64,000 nucleotides of DNA from Acidiferrobacterales bacterium (GTDB taxonomy: Bacteria > Pseudomonadota > Gammaproteobacteria > Arenicellales > JAJDZL01). Made by a program: the position numbers and the translations under genes. This document shows positions 27,164-35,716 of this stretch, piece by piece (position 1 is the stretch's first letter; every line of letters begins with the position of its first letter). Where the stretch lies: positions 22,376-86,375 of the forward strand of contig JAPPIB010000004.1 of NCBI GenBank assembly GCA_028820695.1. The letters are read 5' to 3'. The notes under the pieces are model-generated. The model was not told where the DNA came from. It searched no databases and saw only the letters and a program-made list of their open reading frames with translations.

Positions 27164-28552
27164 TTGACCGACACAGATTACAGCCCCGCCATCTGCGCAC
27201 TGTCTCCACTGGATGGTCGCTACCACCATAAAGTTGAGCCGCTTCGTGAGATTTTCAGCGAACTCGGTTTGATCCGTTACCGATTGCATGTGGAGGTTGA
27301 GTGGCTGATTGCACTTGGCAGTCTGGAGCCTGTGGCCGAGCTCAACGAATTCACGCCGCAGACCATCAGCCATCTGCGATCGCTGGTGAATGATTTTTCG
27401 GTTGATGAAGGACATGAAGTCAAGGCAATCGAACGAAAGACCAATCACGACGTCAAGGCGCTCGAATACTACATGAAAGACAGCCTGAGTGACATGCCCG
27501 CACTGGCAGGCTCACTGGAGTTCATTCACTTTGGCTGCACCTCGTACGATATCAATGACAACTGCTTCGGACTGATGCTGACCGATGCGCGCAATCAGGT
27601 TCTGGTTCCGGCGGTTGAGAATCTGATCTCACTCATTTCAGATATGGCGACAAGCCTCGCGGACGTTCCGATGCTGTCCCGTACGCACGGACAACCGGCC
27701 TCACCAACTACGGTCGGAAAGGAACTGCGTGTTTTCGCGCACCGGCTTGAGGGCCAGAATAGATCCTTTGCCGAAATTCCAATCAATGGCAAGCTGAGCG
27801 GAGCAGTCGGAAACTTCAATTCGTTACATGCAGCCTATCCGGAAATCGACTGGCCTTCGGTCGCCAGGGAGTTCGTCGAGTCCCTGGGCCTGACCTATAA
27901 CCCGATCACCACACAGACCGAGGCACACGACTACATCGCTGAGTACAGTCACTGTCTGCATCGTATCAATTCGATTCTGCTTGACCTATGCCGCGATATC
28001 TGGGGCTATATCTCAATCGGATACTTCTCACAGAAAACCATCGCCTCGGAAGTTGGTTCATCAGCAATGCCGCACAAGGTCAACCCGATCGACTTCGAGA
28101 ATGCCGAAGGAAATCTTGGAATCGCAAACGCAATATTCGATCATCTGGCAGATAAACTTCCGGTGAGTCGCTGGCAAAGAGATCTCAGTGACTCAACGGT
28201 GTTGAGAAATCTTGGTGTGCCGATCGGTCATAGCCTCATCGCCTATCAGTCCATCGCGGCCGGACTTGGTAAACTCACTGTGAACCAGTCAAGAATTTCG
28301 GAAGATCTCGATCGCAGCTGGGAAGTGTTGAGCGAGGCGGTACAGACGGTACTTCGAAAACACGGCGGCGAACTCCCCTACGAAAAACTAAAGGAGCTGA
28401 CGCGGGGGGTTGCCATCTCGGCCGCTCAAATAGAATCTTTTATCAGCGAACTTGACCTGCCGGACGAGGAAAAACGCAGGCTCTCGGAACTGACCCCTGC
28501 CGACTACAGGGGCATCGCCGAACAACTGGCCAAAACTACCCCGTCAGGCTAA
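27164..28552 (+). CDS. purB: Adenylosuccinate lyase
   Basis: Cytosolic fumarase/aspartase-superfamily enzyme of 462 residues, acting twice in purine synthesis: on SAICAR and on adenylosuccinate, releasing fumarate. The N-terminus CALSPLDGRYHHKVEPLREI, the region SRTHGQPASPTTVGKEL with catalytic His, and the superfamily signature SSAMPHKVNPIDFENAEG are intact. The protein is of the E. coli-like long type. The start appears to be TTG 27164, 31 bases after ctaB; no ATG fits the family N-terminus. Confidence 0.94.
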   Translation: MTDTDYSPAICALSPLDGRYHHKVEPLREIFSELGLIRYRLHVEVEWLIALGSLEPVAELNEFTPQTISHLRSLVNDFSVDEGHEVKAIERKTNHDVKALEYYMKDSLSDMPALAGSLEFIHFGCTSYDINDNCFGLMLTDARNQVLVPAVENLISLISDMATSLADVPMLSRTHGQPASPTTVGKELRVFAHRLEGQNRSFAEIPINGKLSGAVGNFNSLHAAYPEIDWPSVAREFVESLGLTYNPITTQTEAHDYIAEYSHCLHRINSILLDLCRDIWGYISIGYFSQKTIASEVGSSAMPHKVNPIDFENAEGNLGIANAIFDHLADKLPVSRWQRDLSDSTVLRNLGVPIGHSLIAYQSIAAGLGKLTVNQSRISEDLDRSWEVLSEAVQTVLRKHGGELPYEKLKELTRGVAISAAQIESFISELDLPDEEKRRLSELTPADYRGIAEQLAKTTPSG

Positions 28553-28569
28553 CCCCGAACCGCACACCG

Positions 28570-29112
28570 TCAGTTGCACGAAGGAGCGATCTGTTTCAGC
28601 AGATAGCGGTCCGAGGCGGTGAGTGTGAATGTTCCTGATGTAACACCATCATCGATCGAAAATCCAACCTCGGTTGTTTCCGGTAACATCATTGAGCCGA
28701 CAAATCTGACAATCGATTCATACTCGGTATCACCCGATCCCCGATAGAAAAACAATCCCGCTGACTGAAATTCGGACGGTGCAAGCCATTGCTGTGTGAA
28801 TCGTCCCTCAGGTGCGTCCAAAGTGACCCTGCTGACGGAAGTTCTGCCAGCGATTTGATTATGCGTGATGATCAGGAACAACCCTGGATTGCAGTTGATC
28901 GTCAGTGTCGGCGTGCCGACACTCGACGGCTTGGAATACCTGCCCCTGCAAACAATCGAACGTTCCGGTGTGATAACCAGACAGTTTTCCGACTGGATTG
29001 GATCTGGTCCGATATGATCACTGCTATCAGCTCGCGTGCTCTCAAGACCAAGTAACAGGCCAAGCGCAAGAATCGGGAGGATATGTATTCTGACATCTGT
29101 CACCACAAACAC
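28570..29112 (-). CDS. Secreted hypothetical protein, paralogue of the next gene
   Basis: Protein of 180 residues with a signal peptide (VRIHILPILALGLLLGLEST, cleavage likely near ADS), so probably periplasmic. I do not recognise the family. Four Cys residues in the mature part (NCLVI, IVCRG, NCNPG, PSCN) may form disulfides. Its C-terminal 45 residues align with those of the upstream gene: VGFSIDDGVTSGTFTLTASD here, FSFTIESANVEGSIALTGEE there. The two genes are 7 bases apart and form an operon convergent to purB. Confidence 0.7.
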   Translation of the reverse strand: MFVVTDVRIHILPILALGLLLGLESTRADSSDHIGPDPIQSENCLVITPERSIVCRGRYSKPSSVGTPTLTINCNPGLFLIITHNQIAGRTSVSRVTLDAPEGRFTQQWLAPSEFQSAGLFFYRGSGDTEYESIVRFVGSMMLPETTEVGFSIDDGVTSGTFTLTASDRYLLKQIAPSCN

Positions 29113-29119
29113 GAAACCC

Positions 29120-29644
29120 CTAATTCTCCAGCTCGGCGCAGTTTGCCACGTATTTGCAGATCACTCGATACTCCTCCCCTGTCAATGCAATCGACCCCTC
29201 GACGTTCGCCGACTCAATGGTGAACGAGAACTGCTTGGTGTTGGGGTCGGCAAGCCCTGCTACAAGGCCGACATAAACGGGACTGAGCTGACCGATTGGG
29301 CTGGGAATGAATGAAGCCCGTTCGTCCAATACCATCCAAGTGCTGGTGTCTTTCCGTGCGTTCATATCCCAGCTGATTGTTCTCACTTCTGTCTCCGTCG
29401 CTGCCTCGAGATGACGAAGCATCACTATCTGGCCGCGTTCGAAACACCTAAACAGCGCAAATTCGTCAGCGAGTTCGTGGAAGGCCGGGGCGGAATTGCT
29501 GCAGTATAGAATATAGCGGCCCTCAAGCCAGCAATTCCCATTTCCGAATATTCCGTATAGACTGGGTACCGACTGTGCGTTTGCGCTGCCACCAAACAGG
29601 AAAACAACGCAGATAGCAACGAATTTCAGTTTGCTCAATTTCAC
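29120..29644 (-). CDS. Secreted hypothetical protein, paralogue of the preceding gene
   Basis: Protein of 174 residues with a clear signal peptide (KLKFVAICVVFLFGGSANAQ). The mature part contains NGNCWLEGRYILYCSN, a central beta-rich region and the C-terminal motif shared with its neighbour, ending in a conserved Ala-x-x-Cys. No family is recognised. The pair shares order of features but little identity in the middle, which suggests duplication followed by fast divergence. Function unknown. Confidence 0.7.
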   Translation of the reverse strand: MKLSKLKFVAICVVFLFGGSANAQSVPSLYGIFGNGNCWLEGRYILYCSNSAPAFHELADEFALFRCFERGQIVMLRHLEAATETEVRTISWDMNARKDTSTWMVLDERASFIPSPIGQLSPVYVGLVAGLADPNTKQFSFTIESANVEGSIALTGEEYRVICKYVANCAELEN

Positions 29645-29907
29645 TGGATGTCCGACAAGTCGAGGTCAATGATGCATTCAGTCCGTACATTACACGTACT
29701 GAACTGGAGAAAGCGACAATAACGATAATTCGAACGGGTCTGAAACTCAAATTTAGATAATTCTGTATACTTTCCAGGCACAGATGAGTTTTTCCTATCT
29801 CCCGGAGAACCAATTCAGTCTTTCCCCGTTGTGGTTGTGCCGGAATCAGGATGAGCAATACCGGTTACACAATTCAGTGAATCCTCAAACTGTATTCGCA
29901 ATCTGAT

Positions 29908-30633
29908 ATGAGACTTTCAAAATATCTGTCACAAAATGGAATCTGCTCGAGACGGGAAGCCGAGAGTTTCATTCGCAGAGGATGGATCAAGGTCGATGGC
30001 GAGGTTGTTCGACGGTTGGGCACAACAATCTCCAACGGCAGTCAGGTCGCTCTTCATCCTGAGCTTCAGAAATTTCAGGCCAGTCTCACTACAATCCTGA
30101 TGAACAAGCCTGTCGGCTATGTGTCCGGCCAACCCGAGAAGGGTTATAAGCCAGTGCTGTCCCTGCTGACGAAACCTAGACAGCACATCAACCCCGGGCA
30201 ATCGGACGGCCCAAGCGTCAGGTGGCCGATCAGGAATCTTGCGCCGGCGGGTCGGCTGGATATTGATTCCAGTGGTTTGTTGGTGTTCACACAGGACGGC
30301 AGAATCGCACAGCGGTTGATCGCACCGGACTCTGCCGTGGAAAAGGAGTACCTGGTCAGAGTGGACAGGAAAGTGACAGATCAGCAGATTCGGAATCTGG
30401 CCCACGGCCTTACGCTGGATGACGTCAAACTCAAACAGGCAAAAGTCGAGCTTTTGGATGCAGACTATATGCGGATCGTTCTGACCGAGGGTCGAAAAAG
30501 GCAAATCAGGAGGATGTGTAATCTGGTCGGACTGGAAGTAAAAGGACTGAAACGTGTCCGGATCGGGCAGGTTCGTCTCGGTTCCCTTAAATCGGGTATG
30601 TGGCGAGTGCTCACACAACAAGAAAAATTCTGA
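29908..30633 (+). CDS. 23S rRNA pseudouridine synthase, RluE/RluF type
   Basis: RsuA-branch pseudouridine synthase of 241 residues. An N-terminal S4 RNA-binding domain (MRLSKYLSQNGICSRREAES) is followed by the catalytic domain with LAPAGRLDIDSSGLLVFTQD, whose Asp is the nucleophile, and by LTEGRKRQIRRMCNLVGLEV. RsuA, RluB, RluE and RluF share this layout; the S4 domain and overall form look most like RluF, but the target base is not certain. The pyrD start codon follows the stop without a gap. Confidence 0.88.
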   Translation: MRLSKYLSQNGICSRREAESFIRRGWIKVDGEVVRRLGTTISNGSQVALHPELQKFQASLTTILMNKPVGYVSGQPEKGYKPVLSLLTKPRQHINPGQSDGPSVRWPIRNLAPAGRLDIDSSGLLVFTQDGRIAQRLIAPDSAVEKEYLVRVDRKVTDQQIRNLAHGLTLDDVKLKQAKVELLDADYMRIVLTEGRKRQIRRMCNLVGLEVKGLKRVRIGQVRLGSLKSGMWRVLTQQEKF

Positions 30634-31749
30634 ATGATCGGTTACAACTGTATCAGACCATTTTTGATGCGCCTTGATGCGGAAACCGCTCATGACCATA
30701 CGCTGAGGCTGTTGAATGTCATTTCCCGCTGCCGGGTGCTCAGGGCGCTGGAACGTGGAGTTGTGGGCAGTCGGGTACCGGATCTCCCGGTCAGTGTATT
30801 CGGCAAGAGTTTTCGCAATCCTGTCGGGCTCGCGGCAGGGTTCGACAAGGATGCGGTCGCGTTCAAGGCACTGTCCGGCATAGGATTTGGTTTTGTCGAA
30901 CTCGGAACCGTCACACCTGAGCCGCAGCCGGGCAATCCGCGCAACCGGTTGTTTCGGGTACCGGGCGATCTGGCGATCATCAATCGACTCGGCTTCAACA
31001 GTGCCGGCCTGGAAGTGTTCAGGCGCAATCTCAAGCGGATTCGAGCGGATTCGAATGCCGCACTGGTCGGAATCAATATAGGCAAGAACACCGCCACCTC
31101 GAACGAACTTGCGGTTCAGGACTACGTCCGGTGCCTGGAAGACATTTACGAGTATGCCGACTATGTCGCCATCAATGTATCCTCACCAAATTCTCCCGGT
31201 CTGCGGGATCTGCAGGACACAGCCAATCTAGACCGTCTGCTTGACGCAATCATGCAAAAAAGAGACGATCTTGCGACGATAGCCGGGCAAGTGGTGCCGA
31301 TCGCATTGAAAATCTCACCCGACTTGGACAAAGGCAGTATTGAATCCATTGCCGACATCGTCCAAGAGAAAAACATCAGTGCTGTAATTGCAACCAACAC
31401 GACAGTCACCCGACCCGGTTCCCATGCCCATCCTGTCTACAGCGAATCCGGAGGACTCAGCGGAAAACCCCTGGCTGACCTGTCAACACAGGTCATCCGC
31501 ACTTTTGCCGAGGCTTGCGATCATCAAATCCCGATCATCGGAGCGGGCGGTGTTTTCAGTGCTGAAGACGCATGGAACAAGCTGATGGCAGGTGCCTGCC
31601 TGATTCAGATTTACTCTTCGTTGATTTACAGGGGGCCTTCAGTGGTAAGGAAAATTGTGAAGGGAATCAAACAGCGTGCGAATCAGTTTGATGACAATGA
31701 TTTCAATGCCGCGTTGAAACTGGCTCGGGAAAGTCACCGCATGACCTGA
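30634..31749 (+). CDS. pyrD: Dihydroorotate dehydrogenase, class 2
   Basis: Membrane-associated FMN enzyme of 371 residues that oxidises dihydroorotate to orotate with quinone in pyrimidine synthesis. The class 2 N-terminal membrane helix region is present (RPFLMRLDAETAHDHTLRLL). FMN-binding and catalytic segments include NPVGLAAGFDKD, AINVSSPNSPGLRDLQ with the catalytic Ser, ATNTTVTRPG and IIGAGGVFSAEDAWNKL. It is coupled directly to the pseudouridine synthase gene and converges with argC 6 bases downstream. Confidence 0.95.
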   Translation: MIGYNCIRPFLMRLDAETAHDHTLRLLNVISRCRVLRALERGVVGSRVPDLPVSVFGKSFRNPVGLAAGFDKDAVAFKALSGIGFGFVELGTVTPEPQPGNPRNRLFRVPGDLAIINRLGFNSAGLEVFRRNLKRIRADSNAALVGINIGKNTATSNELAVQDYVRCLEDIYEYADYVAINVSSPNSPGLRDLQDTANLDRLLDAIMQKRDDLATIAGQVVPIALKISPDLDKGSIESIADIVQEKNISAVIATNTTVTRPGSHAHPVYSESGGLSGKPLADLSTQVIRTFAEACDHQIPIIGAGGVFSAEDAWNKLMAGACLIQIYSSLIYRGPSVVRKIVKGIKQRANQFDDNDFNAALKLARESHRMT

Positions 31750-31755
31750 CCAATA

Positions 31756-32724
31756 TCAGGTTGCCAGCCCCGTATCCTCCTCGAAGCCAAACATCAGATT
31801 CATCGCTTGCACTGCGGCACCGCTTGCACCTTTGCCCAAATTGTCGAGAATCCCGGTCAGCAAGACGTGACCGGACGGATGGGCACTGACCGATAGATCA
31901 ATCCGATTGGTATCGTTGCAGGCACGGGGGTCGAACTCAAATTCATCAACCGGATCAGTGTATAACGGCTTCAGATTGACAAACCGCTCGTTTCGGTATG
32001 CCTTCTCCAGCGTTTCCCAGACTTTCTCGGCACTTGAATCGGCACCGTCCAGCCAGGATCTGTGTAACGGAATCTCAACCCGCATGCCTTGCGCGAACGG
32101 CCCGACCCGCGGCAGAAATTGCGGCTCGACCCGTAGCCCCGAATACCTGATCATTTCAGGAATATGCTTGTGCACCCGCTCCAGCGCATAGGGTGCGGCG
32201 TATCGCATCGAATGCAAGGCGAACTGCTCAGATTCCCAGCGTTCGATCATTTTTCGCCCGCCACCGGTATACCCGGATAGGGCGTTGACGACGATCGGAC
32301 AATCCGCAGACACGATCTCGCGATCAATCAAGGGCCGCATCAGCAATATCACTGATGTCGGATAGCAGCCAGGATTGGCAACCCGATCTGATTTTCTGAT
32401 TCGCTGTCTGAACTCGTCCGATATTTCCGGCAACCCATAGACCCAGCCCTCGGTGACCCGATGTGCGGTACTTGCATCAATAATCTGTGTATTGCTGGCG
32501 GCCGCCCATTGCGCCGCCTGTCTCGCCGCATCGTCAGGCAGGCAAAGAATGCTCAGATCCGACTGATCGATCGCATTTTTTCGCGAGGCGGGGTTTTTTC
32601 TGTCGGCGTCTGGAAGCGAAATGACTTCGATATCGTCTCGGTCAGCCAAGATTTCATGGATCTTGAGCGCAGTGGTACCAGCCTGACCGTCAATGTAGAC
32701 CGCGGGTGTCTTTGTTGAAGTCAT
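31756..32724 (-). CDS. argC: N-acetyl-gamma-glutamyl-phosphate reductase, type 2
   Basis: NADPH-dependent reductase of 322 residues, third step of arginine synthesis. The N-terminal YIDGQAGTTALKIHEIL, the catalytic Cys in VANPGCYPTSVIL and the conserved SGYTGGGRKMIE and IPEMIRYSGL identify it. The length and N-terminus place it in the shorter type 2 group (AGPR type 2) rather than the longer E. coli type. Its ATG overlaps the potA stop by four bases (ATGA), so it is translated as the last gene of the polyamine importer operon, an unusual partnership. Confidence 0.93.
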   Translation of the reverse strand: MTSTKTPAVYIDGQAGTTALKIHEILADRDDIEVISLPDADRKNPASRKNAIDQSDLSILCLPDDAARQAAQWAAASNTQIIDASTAHRVTEGWVYGLPEISDEFRQRIRKSDRVANPGCYPTSVILLMRPLIDREIVSADCPIVVNALSGYTGGGRKMIERWESEQFALHSMRYAAPYALERVHKHIPEMIRYSGLRVEPQFLPRVGPFAQGMRVEIPLHRSWLDGADSSAEKVWETLEKAYRNERFVNLKPLYTDPVDEFEFDPRACNDTNRIDLSVSAHPSGHVLLTGILDNLGKGASGAAVQAMNLMFGFEEDTGLAT

Positions 32725-33821
32725 TCGTAATCCGCGAGCATCACACAGCTATCGTCTGACCATGTCAGGAACACTTCGCGATCCGTGTCCCGAACATGCT
32801 CCAACGACCCCGATAGATTCTGAAGCGCTACCGAAACCGGGTCTTCGCGACCCTTGAGATAAATATAGAAATGGCTTCGATCGCCCAGATAGGCCGACGG
32901 ACCCAATGTGCCCATCACGGAATTGACCGACTGCTTCACCGAATCAAATGAAAGCGCAAATTTTTCCGGTCGGATCGCCAGTGTAAAATCCTGATTGATC
33001 GCACAAACCGGCTCATTGCACTGAATTCGCACCGGACCCAGCTCTTCGGACTGACCGATTGCAACACCATCGGAGAAGTCATTCAGCGTACATCGAAAGA
33101 AATTCATCGTGCCGATAAAATCCGCCACGAACCGAGATTGCGGATTTTCGTACAGTTGTCCGGGCGAGGATATTTCCATCACATCACCCTGACTCATGAC
33201 AGCAATCCTGTCCGACAACGTCAGTGCCTCTTCCTGATCGTGCGTGACAAACACAAACGTAATCCCAACATGCTGTTGCAGCTGACGCAACTCGATCTGC
33301 ATCTGCTCTCTGAGCTTCTTGTCCAGCGCGCCGAGCGGTTCATCAAGCAAAAGAACCTTGGGTTGCTTGATCAGGGCTCTCGCCAGCGCAACACGCTGCC
33401 TTTGTCCACCGGACAGCTCATCGGCTTTGCGTTCGCCATACCCTGGCAGTTTGATGAGCTCAAGCATCCGCTCGATTTCCATTTCAAGGTCACGTTTCGA
33501 CAATCCCGCCTTGCGCATGCCAAAAGCAATGTTTGACGATACGTTCAGGTGCGGAAAAATCGCATAGTTCTGAAACACCATGTTCACTGGGCGATGGTTG
33601 GGCGCAACCAAGGTCACGTCCTGTCCGTCAATCTCAATGGTCCCGGTGGTCGGCACCTCAAATCCTGCCAGAATCCGCAACAGTGTCGTCTTGCCGCAAC
33701 CCGACGGTCCCAGCAGCGAAAAGAATTCGCCTTTGACGACGTCGAAGTTGGCGTTGTTCACCGCGCGGACACTGCCGAAGTCCTTGACAACATTCTTGAT
33801 TGAAATAATTTTTTCTGTCAT
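32721..33821 (-). CDS. potA: Spermidine/putrescine-type ABC transporter ATPase
   Basis: Cytoplasmic ATPase of a polyamine/opine-type importer, 366 residues. Walker A GPSGCGKT, signature LSGGQRQR, Walker B VLLLDEPLGALDKKLREQM and H-loop FVTHDQEEAL are intact, and the C-terminal TOBE-like domain (about 245-366) is complete. ATG 33821 (MTEKIISIKNV) follows the potC stop by 5 bases; the 13 extra upstream codons overlap potC and are not used. The operon order is potD, potB, potC, potA, argC. Confidence 0.92.
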   Translation of the reverse strand: MTEKIISIKNVVKDFGSVRAVNNANFDVVKGEFFSLLGPSGCGKTTLLRILAGFEVPTTGTIEIDGQDVTLVAPNHRPVNMVFQNYAIFPHLNVSSNIAFGMRKAGLSKRDLEMEIERMLELIKLPGYGERKADELSGGQRQRVALARALIKQPKVLLLDEPLGALDKKLREQMQIELRQLQQHVGITFVFVTHDQEEALTLSDRIAVMSQGDVMEISSPGQLYENPQSRFVADFIGTMNFFRCTLNDFSDGVAIGQSEELGPVRIQCNEPVCAINQDFTLAIRPEKFALSFDSVKQSVNSVMGTLGPSAYLGDRSHFYIYLKGREDPVSVALQNLSGSLEHVRDTDREVFLTWSDDSCVMLADYE

Positions 33822-33825
33822 CGAT

Positions 33826-34629
33826 CTACACTTTTGACTGCTTGTCGAGTTGTACGCCACCGCGTCGAATCACTTCCGCGAAAAGAATCACGATCGTGGA
33901 TACGACAACAATAATGGCTCCGAGCGCCAGTACTGAAGGCAGTTTCTCCGGGAATCTGAGCTGGCTCCAGATATGCACCGGTAATGTTGCGTCTGTTCCG
34001 GACAAGAAGAATGCAAGGACAAACTCATCAAACGAGATAGTAAAGGTAAGCAGCAGGCTCGCTACCACACCCGGAAGAATCACGGGAAACGTGACTCTCC
34101 AGAATGTCCACCATGCGTTCTCACCCAAGTCCAGCGAAGCTTCCTCAAGGCTTTTATCAAGCCCCTCCATTCTGGATATCAGTACCAGCATGGAAAATGG
34201 AATACATAGCATGAGGTGGCCGATCGCTACAGTGACCAGGGACAGCTTGATCCCACCAATGCTGAAGGTCATCAACAATGCGATGCCCAGAATGATTTCA
34301 GGGATGACCAGCGGCACCATGATGAATCCAATCATCAGGCCACTTCGCCGCATCCGATAGCGAGTCACCGACTTCGCCGCGAATATTCCGAGTACGGTGC
34401 TGATGATCGATACCGAAAGCCCGACCCTGATACTATTGAAAAGTGCGGTCTGAAGTCCATGGCTGTCAGCCAGCTGACCGTACCATTTCAGCGTGAATCC
34501 GACCAGTGGAAACGTCACGTATTGCGAATCGTTGAACGAAAACAGTGGCAATACCGCTACCGGAAGATACAGAAACGTCAGATATATCATCGCATACACT
34601 GCGAGAGAGTTGATGCGTCTGGCTCGCAC
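33826..34629 (-). CDS. potC: Spermidine/putrescine-type ABC permease, PotC-like
   Basis: Inner-membrane permease of 267 residues with six predicted helices. The N-terminal segment YAMIYLTFLYLPVAVLPLFS, the WYGQLADSHGLQTALFNS box typical of PotC/YdcV proteins, and the coupling loop EASLDLGENAWWTFWRVTFP are clear. It starts 3 bases after the potB stop and ends 5 bases before potA, so the three are one transcript. Putrescine or spermidine is the family substrate; related systems take other amines. Confidence 0.92.
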   Translation of the reverse strand: MRARRINSLAVYAMIYLTFLYLPVAVLPLFSFNDSQYVTFPLVGFTLKWYGQLADSHGLQTALFNSIRVGLSVSIISTVLGIFAAKSVTRYRMRRSGLMIGFIMVPLVIPEIILGIALLMTFSIGGIKLSLVTVAIGHLMLCIPFSMLVLISRMEGLDKSLEEASLDLGENAWWTFWRVTFPVILPGVVASLLLTFTISFDEFVLAFFLSGTDATLPVHIWSQLRFPEKLPSVLALGAIIVVVSTIVILFAEVIRRGGVQLDKQSKV

Positions 34630-34632
34630 GGG

Positions 34633-35541
34633 CTAACCCACCTTCTTCTTGAATAATTGCGTCGCGCCGAGCAGCATGCAGACGACTGCGGTGACGGTAA
34701 TCATGGAGATAATTGACAACGCAGCGCCCAACGGCCAGTTCAATGCCTTGCCGAACATGGATTGGATAATGTTCCCAATCATGATGCCTCTGGTTCCGCC
34801 AACCAAGGCGGGCGTCACGTAATCGCCTACCGTCGGGATGAATACCAGCAAGCTGGCAGCGATTACGCCAGGAAGTGAAAGCGGGAGTGTCACCCGGACA
34901 AAGGTTGCCAGAGCAGACTCTCCAAGATCCCGAGATGCCTCGATCAGCGATCGGTCGATCTTCTCCAACGAGACGTAGATCGGCAGTATTGCGACCGCGG
35001 CCCATGCATGCGCGAGTGTGATGACAACGGCAAAAGGGTTGTACAAAAGGAACTCAAGCGGTTCGGAGATGATGCCCAATGACATCAGACTGGAATTGAT
35101 CACTCCGTTGTAGCCGAGAATCACTTTCCACGAGAATACTCTCAGAAGATAGCTGGTCCAAAAGGGTATCGTGACCAGAATTATCCATATCATCTTGTTC
35201 TTTTGGACATGAAACGCAATGAAATAGGCCAAAGGATAAGCCAATAAGACCGTCGCGAACATAACGAACGCTGAGATTCGGATTGAGCGATATAGGATCA
35301 GATAGTAGATTTTCTTCTCAAAAAAGTCCCCGTAGTTCTTCAGGGTAAAGGTCTGAATCAGGTCCACATATTCCTGTTTCCAGAAACTTAGTGTAAAAAG
35401 AATGATCAGGGGAAACAGAAGCCCCAGCAGGATCATCAGCAGAGTCGGGGAAAGAAGCGTGTAACCTCTGATCGACTCGCTTGTGCGAAATCCAAACCGT
35501 ACCCGATCGACAAGTTTACGATCTGCCGAAATCATTGCCAA
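34633..35541 (-). CDS. potB: Spermidine/putrescine-type ABC permease, PotB-like
   Basis: Inner-membrane permease of 302 residues with six predicted helices after a basic N-terminus. Landmarks are LLSPTLLMILLGLLFPLIIL, the FTLKNYGDFF segment and the coupling loop EASRDLGESALATFVRVTLP. FIPTVGDYVTPALVGGTRGI is the conserved PotB tail region. It is separated from potD by 175 bases containing a strong stem-loop, and is followed at once by potC. Confidence 0.92.
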   Translation of the reverse strand: MAMISADRKLVDRVRFGFRTSESIRGYTLLSPTLLMILLGLLFPLIILFTLSFWKQEYVDLIQTFTLKNYGDFFEKKIYYLILYRSIRISAFVMFATVLLAYPLAYFIAFHVQKNKMIWIILVTIPFWTSYLLRVFSWKVILGYNGVINSSLMSLGIISEPLEFLLYNPFAVVITLAHAWAAVAILPIYVSLEKIDRSLIEASRDLGESALATFVRVTLPLSLPGVIAASLLVFIPTVGDYVTPALVGGTRGIMIGNIIQSMFGKALNWPLGAALSIISMITVTAVVCMLLGATQLFKKKVG

Positions 35542-35638
35542 GGTAGTGGGTTGGTCAACTATGTAGCGGATGAAGCCAACGCTAGACTGTACAGCGCACA
35601 GTTTTTATCGTCTGAAAATCGGATACACTGAAATACTG

Positions 35639-35676
35639 AAATTCCGGAATCCACACGAAAGTGAATTCCGGAATTT
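35639..35676 (-). terminator. Stem-loop between potD and potB
   Basis: Arms AAATTCCGGAATCCAC and GTGAATTCCGGAATTT pair over 16 positions with one mismatch around a 6-base loop. No clear T-run follows on the minus strand, so it probably protects the potD message or partly terminates. Confidence 0.6.
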
Positions 35677-35716
35677 GTACACCTATGTCAACTGAGTTTC
35701 AGAATTCGATCGGTCA

